Source of the DNA: Cheilinus undulatus
Taxonomy: Eukaryota; Chordata; Actinopteri; Labriformes; Labridae
DNA length: 64,000 bases
Direction of reading: 5' to 3'
Assembly: GCF_018320785.1 (NCBI RefSeq)
Contig: NC_054881.1
Location: 32,063,324 to 32,127,323, forward strand
Shown here piece by piece: positions 57,724 to 64,000 of this stretch. How positions within the stretch are numbered: the first letter of the stretch is position 1; each line of letters starts with the position of its first letter. The notes beneath the pieces were generated by a model, which was not told the origin of the DNA, searched no databases, and saw only the letters and a list, made by a program, of their open reading frames with translations. The position numbers and the translations under genes were made by a program.

Positions 57724-59310
57724 GTTTAACTGCACAAATAGTCAACGTGTTACATACCATTTTGCACTACCTTTAACATTGATTTAGCCATGTGTGGTAA
57801 ATGAAGGGTAACCTCCTTTACAGCACACCATTTCCCTGCCCCTTTCACCATAACAGCTCTCACTTTAATTTAAGTGAGGAGCAGAGGGAGCCACAGCACA
57901 TACTCTGATTATGCCTGATTCTTGCTGTTGAAGTTGTGGTGTAGCCGACACCATCGAGCAGTGTAACTCTGAGCCTTATGCAGAGGCCTGTGTCGACGTC
58001 ACCTTCTCAAAAATGTAACTACGCATCAAAGTAATGCAGACCGAAAGCTCTGTGATTGGTTCACAGTGAACAACTAGTCAAATCTACTTGATGACACCCG
58101 TAAATCTATCATGATTCTGAAAATGATCAGTGTACCTGACAACCTTGCAAAGTACCCTGCACTCTGCTGTGCTTTCAGGTTAATTGTTCCTGTGACAGCC
58201 ATATCACATCCTTTAATAACCACCTATATATCACTGTAGTTATTTGCAAAGTCATAAACAGACGTTTTAATAGTCGTTGTCCTACGCTTCGCTAACAGAT
58301 GACAGGGAAGCAGAGTGTTTAGTCTGTGTTATTTGTGCTGAGCAATCTGAGGGGCAGCTGCTCGGCCCTCGAGAGGCAGAGAGCCACATGCATGGAGAAA
58401 ATGAGTCATCAAGAAACCCCTTCCTTCAGGAGAAATCCTTCGTCTGGGGAAACAGCAGCACAAGATCCCGCATAACAAGATTTCACGGATTGAACTATTA
58501 AGGGCTTGTTTTTGAAGTGAGACACCAGCAGACAAATCACAAGGCCAAATCATCATATGAATTCGCTTTTTCTATCTGCACTGTGGATCAGGTTTTCACT
58601 CGTCCCCCCGAAGCGAAGGCAGACACAAGAGAGAGAGAGAAGCCTGCAAAACATGGGGGAGGGGATCAAATAGCTGAGTCTGGAATGACAGACTCCCTCC
58701 ATGTTTGTTTGGGGCACAGAGGGCACAAAAAGAGGCTGGAGTTAGGGAGTAAAACACAATGAATACCTCCAGCTCTACAGAGGTGTGGGGAGGCCTACAG
58801 ATACCATCTGCTTTCCCCAGCATGCCTGTGAAAAAGCACTCACCAATAATCATATGATCCGTTGTAGGGCTGGGAGACAAGGACTGAAAATCAGACTGGG
58901 ATACTTTTTAACTGAATGGTGATACAAACATTGACATAGTTTCAGTAAAAATCTAACTTTATTGAAACCTGTCTGATGACATGGCAACAATTTATAGAAG
59001 TCCTGGACAACTACTATTGCAGACAAACTCTATGAACAATCAAATATGGGGTCATAAGGATTTTTTCTGTTGTATCAAACAAGTATCAGTGTATTAGTAA
59101 GTGAAATATTATCATAAATGCTCCAAAATAAATGAAAACCACAGGTGAGGATAGAAATTAAAATCTACTGGTATGGTGAAGGTTAGGCTACAGGCCTGGT
59201 TCCCTCTGTACCATGATGTTCTAGTACAGCATCTAGCATACTGCTGATGCTAAACTGATCCGCCTGTGAATCTCACAGCTCATTTTACCCTCACCCGTGA
59301 TCAAACCCCT
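57724..59310. other. Intergenic stretch
   Basis: 58270-58760 is less AT-rich, with no splice-bounded frame I can support; it might hold conserved noncoding sequence. A MITE-like end (GTAGGGCTGGGAGACAAGG) starts near 58863 without a visible partner nearby. Confidence 0.4.
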
Positions 59311-59320
59311 AGATACTTAG

Positions 59321-60320
59321 GCCTCGTCCACATGCAGATGAAAACGATATATTGCTGTTTCGTTTTGAAAAAGTTTTCCTTAAAGGTGGTATCATTTCAA
59401 GAAATATCTGCATAAGCACGGAACCACTGAAAACGACTGGAAACGCTGTAGGGCATATGTCAAGCCTGTATGTGGCACTGCATTGCTGCCACGGAAATGC
59501 ACCAAAAGAGAGAAGAAAATCACAGAAAACTGACACAAACTTTCTTCTAGCTGCCCTTCTGGTTGTTCTCCGCGCTGGATTTGAGAACATAGGGTGTATG
59601 CGTTTTGCGGTGGTGATAAAGGAGCATCAGGTTTTGCTGTAAAAGCCATAACAAGCTCAGTAGCTTCTGCAGCACAAACACAACCTTGTAACCGCCATTG
59701 TTGTTTTGGCCGGACTCATGCAGGCGTCTTAAGAGAGCTACGCTATGTGTGACGTATTCGTTTCAAGAAAGATGTGGTTGGCCGTCCATACGGAGACAAA
59801 ATGGAACAGCTGTTTTGGGAGCCTGAAAACGCTTCTCTTTGAAAGCGTGAAGCGTGAACAAATAGGGCCCCTCTGCATCTCTGTGTATACAATCAAAGGC
59901 ATCTTTTCTGAAACAATCATGGCATAGCCCCCTAAACCTGCATGTGCTAACCCTGCCGACAACAATGGCAGATTATGGAATTTTGTTTGTGTAGAAGAAG
60001 CTAATAAGCTTGTTATGGTTCTGAAAGCAAAATCTTTAGTTCCTCCACTACTACTGTTAGCAACAAATGGTCATGGAGAACCACATACGCCACATGTTCT
60101 GGGATCCACTACAGAGTGCAATCAGAAGGGCAGCTAGTAGAAAGGTTTTAGTGAGATAAAAGTTTGGGTACACTTGTTCCATAATCTAATCATGGTTTTG
60201 GTGTATTTCTGTGGCAGCGTTACAGCACCACTTACATGCCTGGCATATATACTACAATGTTTTCAGAGGCTTACGCAGACATTTCTTGAGACAATGCCAT
60301 GTTTCAAGAAACTTTTAAAA
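59321..60320. repeat. Probable DNA-transposon-derived repeat, borders unclear
   Basis: GGCCTCGTCCACATGCAGAT then GAAAACGATATATTGC, and further on GGCCGTCCATACGGAGACAA with GCCTGAAAACGC, are motifs of a common teleost MITE. Similar words (TTTCAAGAAA, CTGCGTAAGC-like) recur to about 60320. Nested or rearranged copies are likely. Confidence 0.4.
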
Positions 60321-60389
60321 TATGCTAAATTAGAACACGAGTTACCTCGCCTTGAAGCAGGAAATGCAGGCAACCCCTGAAGCAAGAAC

Positions 60390-60580
60390 TGAGGTGGAGC
60401 TCAATGGTGAGCATCTGGTGGCCGGGGCTTGTCTCCATGGGGCCTTGATGGGCTTAGCCTAAATACACATGGAGCTGCTTCCTTCTGGGTCCACCACCTG
60501 CAGGGTTGGACGTAGGGGTAAAGCAAGTGGGGTGGTGGGCAAAGGTGGGGATCTATAGGCATTCTGACCCACAGCAACAC
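60390..60580 (+). mobile_element. Non-LTR retrotransposon 5'-region fragment, decayed
   Basis: GGTGGCCGGGGCTTGTCTCC, CTTCTGGGTCCACCACCTGC, GGACGTAGGGGTAAAGC and CATTCTGACCCACAGCAAC follow the order of the region upstream of the endonuclease domain in a widespread vertebrate LINE. No open frame remains. Confidence 0.45.
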
Positions 60581-60584
60581 GGGT

Positions 60585-60713
60585 CTTTGCAAAGTAGAGT
60601 AACCATCAGTATAACTCCAGCAGTGGGAACAGTTTGTGGTTAAGTGGGATTAAACCCCCTGACCTTCTGGTTGAGAGGCAACTGTCTCTTCCTACTGAGC
60701 CACAGCTGCCCCA
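60585..60713 (-). mobile_element. tRNA-derived SINE head, reverse orientation
   Basis: On the minus strand: GGGGCAGCTGTGGCTCAGTA, GGAAGAGACAGTTGCCTC, CAGAAGGTCAGGGGGTTTAA (B-box side). The arrangement matches a common fish SINE. Confidence 0.7.
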
Positions 60714-62658
60714 GGACAGGACAAAACAGGAAGCAGGCAAAGTAGTTTAGTATTTTAGTAGGCTGTTCTCTTTATTCCTGCATGTGCATGAACTTATGTG
60801 CTGTGCTCTTCTTCAGAAAAGGGTCCAGAGAGTGATGCCACAGAGGTTCTCTTTTAAATTACCTTTAATCTTTTTACTATTTGAAGCCACAGAAACTACT
60901 AAACTATATTGTCTTACCCTTTATATTTTCTGAAAAATATCTTAAAACTTGATATATCACCCAGCCCTTAACTGTTCTTTTCGAAAAAGGCACATAACTG
61001 TGTGTTGAGTCAGACAAAGTACCCCTCCATGAGTCACTTCATCCAAGTTTGAGCTTCCAGAAACAGATATTTATTTTAGTCAGCTGTTGCCCTTCATTCA
61101 AGAAAACTTTGTTCAAAACCTTTCTATTTGTACCAAACTAATCCTCAGATTCTCCCCTCTCTCTCTTTTGTCACTGTAGAAAATACATTTTTAACTCTGA
61201 CTTTGATTTTTCAAAGTGTGAGCTGATGCAGATGCCATGCATCCCCTCTAATGTTTTTTCTTTATTAAGTTACAGACAGTACACGTAGCTAACAGTGGGA
61301 TGCAGATGCAGACACAGTATTTCTCTCCATCAGAGGGGAAGATCAGTCAAAAGAAGTCATATTTATAAGTGCCACAGAAACAAATATCCTCAGAGTGAGA
61401 AGTCTCACAGAAGTGAGGTTTTCAATGGGAGAGAGGCTTTAGAGGAACGGTGCTCAGCTGCTGTTGGATGAAACGATTTCTTGAAAAAGTCAACTTTTCA
61501 GGATTTGTTTTTTTCCATAAGCAGCTCTATTTTCGGGCAAACACAAAACTACATGTGCAGTAGGTTTTTGAACATTTATCACGAGGATTGAAATGGTTAC
61601 ATTGTGTTATGAAACTTACACTCGAAGCAGTGATGTCAAACTTTACTTCAAGCTAACAGCTTTTCCTGTTGCTCTCAGCGCTGCCACTAAAAACATCTGC
61701 ACACTTTTTATGCATTAAAGCGTCTCCTGTTACCTTCGGCTCATATTAAACGTTGACTACTGTGAGCAGGCCTCTGTGTCAACGACATTTACTGTGCTCA
61801 ACTCTGATCTCTGCATGCAAGCTGGTTTTATGTTATTGGGTGTGTCGCTTTAAGTTAATGAATGACTGTAGATCAACTCAAGCAGAAGTCAGAAGATTTA
61901 TTATGGTTGCATGAAGTTACTGAATTTACACACTGCAGTACATTTAGATGGTTTCTCAGAAATGTATGCTATTCAAAGCGTTTGTACTTGTGGAGATGAA
62001 TATGTATCGCCAAATCTGATTATGGGCTGCTAGTTAGGCCACAGACATTTCTTAAAGGAATAGTTCGCTTTTTTGTTGAATATTAGGGCTGTCAGTGTAA
62101 GCACATTAGATATAATTTCATTAAAATCAGAAATGCGTTAGATTTTTTGGCCTTTCAGGTGAACCGTAGCTGGACTAGTGTAGCAAGACAGCACCTGAGC
62201 TCTTTTCATCAAAGCAATTTCCTACTTTTAGGACACCAGTGCATCTTTGAGCTTTCCACATTGAGCTATTTCATTTACTTTTCATCAATAACTTTTCTTT
62301 GTTGTTAAGGTAATGCTGTTGCCTTCCAGAAATACCATATTTTTCTCAGGATAAAAGCAGGTTTTTACCCTAACAGGCTGTGAAGTACCCTTATCTTAAG
62401 ACACTACAAACTGCAATATAATGGCATAAAAAAAAACAATTTGCAGAGAAGATCTCTTTGCCTAATTGTAAATCTATCTGTTACAGCTTCCCAGAAATCA
62501 ATGGTTTTCAATGAGTCATTTTGTACATGCACTCCTGCACAATTCTTAATTTAAACTGTTAAATACTATAAGCATAATAAGCCATTTGAAGCTGTCTCCT
62601 TCCTCTAAGTCATGGTTTAAGATGACACAGGTATGGCATCGTTGTATTTATGTACAAC
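60714..62658. other. Intergenic stretch
   Basis: A MITE-like right end (GATATATCACCCAGCCCTTA) is near 60951-60970, and an incomplete TTAA-type MITE end (TTAAAGGAATAGTTCGC) starts near 62053. No genes recognised. Confidence 0.4.
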
Positions 62659-62895
62659 TACGGTTCCAAAATAGTTAGGACGCTGTATAAAATCTAAATA
62701 AAAACAGAATGCAATGACTTGCAAACCTCGTAAACCCATACTTTATTCACAATAGAACATTAACATATCAGATGTTCAACCTGAGATATTTTAGTCTTTC
62801 TTGAAGAATCGTAGCTCATTTGTAAGTTGATGGCAGCAACACATCTCAAAAAAGTAGGGAGTTCCTGGAGCAAAACACTTGACCCCAATTTGCAC
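62659..62895 (+). mobile_element. Fragment of a common teleost DNA transposon
   Basis: CGGTTCCAAAATAGTTAGG, AAAAACAGAATGCAATGACT, CCATACTTTATTCACAATAG and GATGGCAGCAACACATCTCA match, in order, a repeat I have seen often in fish genomes. Only this end is present. Confidence 0.6.
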
Positions 62896-63699
62896 CCAGT
62901 GCTGCATCAGGGGAGTACAAAAGGGTATGGAAGCATTCGTATGGTATTAGTTAATATGGATGAATACTGAATTCTCCATAGCATATTCTGTGAATTGAAA
63001 GTGATTTGAAAGCGCTTTGAACAGTTAGATGACATCCATTTACCTTTTACCAGGTATCAGCTCCCCAGTATTACAGCCATAATAAGTGTAGTAGTCGGTC
63101 TCATTTTGGGGATGTATGCTCTTCTTTCAACAGATTTCAGTTTATAAAGAGCTGGGCCTAGCCAGTCCGCTGTGTAGTAATAAAAACCTTTGATGGTTGA
63201 ACCTTATTTAAAATGGCCTTTTAGGAAAACAGAAATGATGTTCATCTAAAATGTGATGAATTATTTTTTAATAGACTGAATTGCTTTTGGCACCAGGTCA
63301 CATGTAAACAGACTGATCAGCATCAAAGGCTATTTAGTCCTTACTGATATTAGATTACAATCCCCTCAGCATGTGACTCCATCTGACCTCAGATACTTGA
63401 TACTGTAATGGCCAGCATTAAAAGTTTCCAAATCCAATCATTTTAAGTGAGCTTAGTGTTTCTTCATGAAAACTTGTTTGTGTGAATTTCTTTTGTCAGC
63501 ATTCTCTCCACTCTTGAAAAAATTATGGTGTCAGTATGGTCTTTTCATGTGTCAGCATTCAAGATTAACTTTTTGTCCACAAAGTGTGAAATGTGTGTTG
63601 GGCTCTTTACCCGTGACTCAGTCATAAAAACACAGTGTTAGACACCATTCCCAATCCATCATCTGCTGTCTGGGGCCTGGTTGTGGTGGCTGCAGGCTA
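62896..63699. other. Intergenic stretch
   Basis: AT-rich, no gene or bounded repeat recognised. Confidence 0.4.
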
Positions 63700-63840
63700 A
63701 GCATGTCAACCCAGACATACCTCACACCAGCATTGTTTTCCAGCTCCTCCATAGGGACTGAGGTGTTCCTAGGCTCCTCCCAGTTGGTCATGACTAGAAG
63801 ACGTCCTAAGAGAGGCACTCAGGAAGACCTAGCATGCCAG
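63700..63840. repeat. Decayed retroelement-like fragment
   Basis: CTGAGGTGTTCCTAGGCTCC, GTTGGTCATGACTAGAAGA and GAGAGGCACTCAGGAAGACC resemble a fish LINE-associated repeat. A 66-codon minus-strand frame overlaps it but shows no domain. Confidence 0.35.
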
Positions 63841-64000
63841 ATAGATAGTTTCACATATCCATAGCGTAGGACATTTTTCACATCCATCTGGGCAACAGCC
63901 CATACACAGTGTTTGGCAGTGGTGTAGTAGTGCCTGCAAAAGTGAATACACTCTAAATTTATGCCATATTTTGAAACTAAAATATATTAATGATGATAAG

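Noticed and set aside
58270..58760. Exons of a neighbouring gene such as ebf2
   Set aside because: No EBF domain text or splice-bounded frame could be read; the less AT-rich patch alone is not evidence.

Overview
This window is from the nuclear genome of a ray-finned fish, most likely a percomorph teleost. It is AT-rich, gene-sparse and full of introns, with tRNA-derived fish SINEs, hAT, piggyBac-like and Tc1/mariner elements and microsatellites. Two vertebrate genes are firmly recognisable, both on the minus strand. They are the first two coding exons of bnip3l (mitophagy receptor NIX; its remaining exons lie beyond the left edge) and all ten coding exons of ppp2r2a (B55-alpha regulatory subunit of protein phosphatase 2A). 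The two genes are also neighbours in tetrapods (human 8p21), which supports choosing the A paralogue over ppp2r2d.

Layout. 1-6325: bnip3l 5' half, with a promoter carrying a palindromic CRE. 6326-9530: spacer with an hAT MITE. 9533-10910: probable ppp2r2a 3' UTR. 10911-32752: ppp2r2a, 445 codons plus stop over about 22 kb. Its introns host an hAT MITE, a piggyBac-like MITE, a decayed coiled-coil pseudogene, a SINE and a MADF-coding DNA transposon. One intron (16515-17616) has the hallmarks of a U12-type intron, and an alternative first exon is suggested at 32371-32410. 32753-41580: flank dominated by Tc1/mariner copies and an hAT element holding a degenerate minisatellite. 42427-46330: an unrecognised two-exon gene for a 257-residue acidic, proline-rich, probably nuclear protein behind a palindromic TATA box, followed by two poorly supported exon-like segments. 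47040-64000: mostly repeats, including an hAT with a broken BED-finger gene (perfect 8-bp target duplication) nested inside a second element, another hAT with a perfect 8-bp duplication, SINEs, LINE scraps, and one CpG-rich exon-like island near 49.6 kb.

The strongest items for a second look are the minor-spliceosome intron, the unidentified acidic gene with a beta-TrCP-like degron, the alternative ppp2r2a start, and the well-bounded nested transposons. I see no operon, CRISPR array, viral genome or bacterial-type system. Exon borders come from reading frame and splice consensus only; no alignment or transcript evidence was available.
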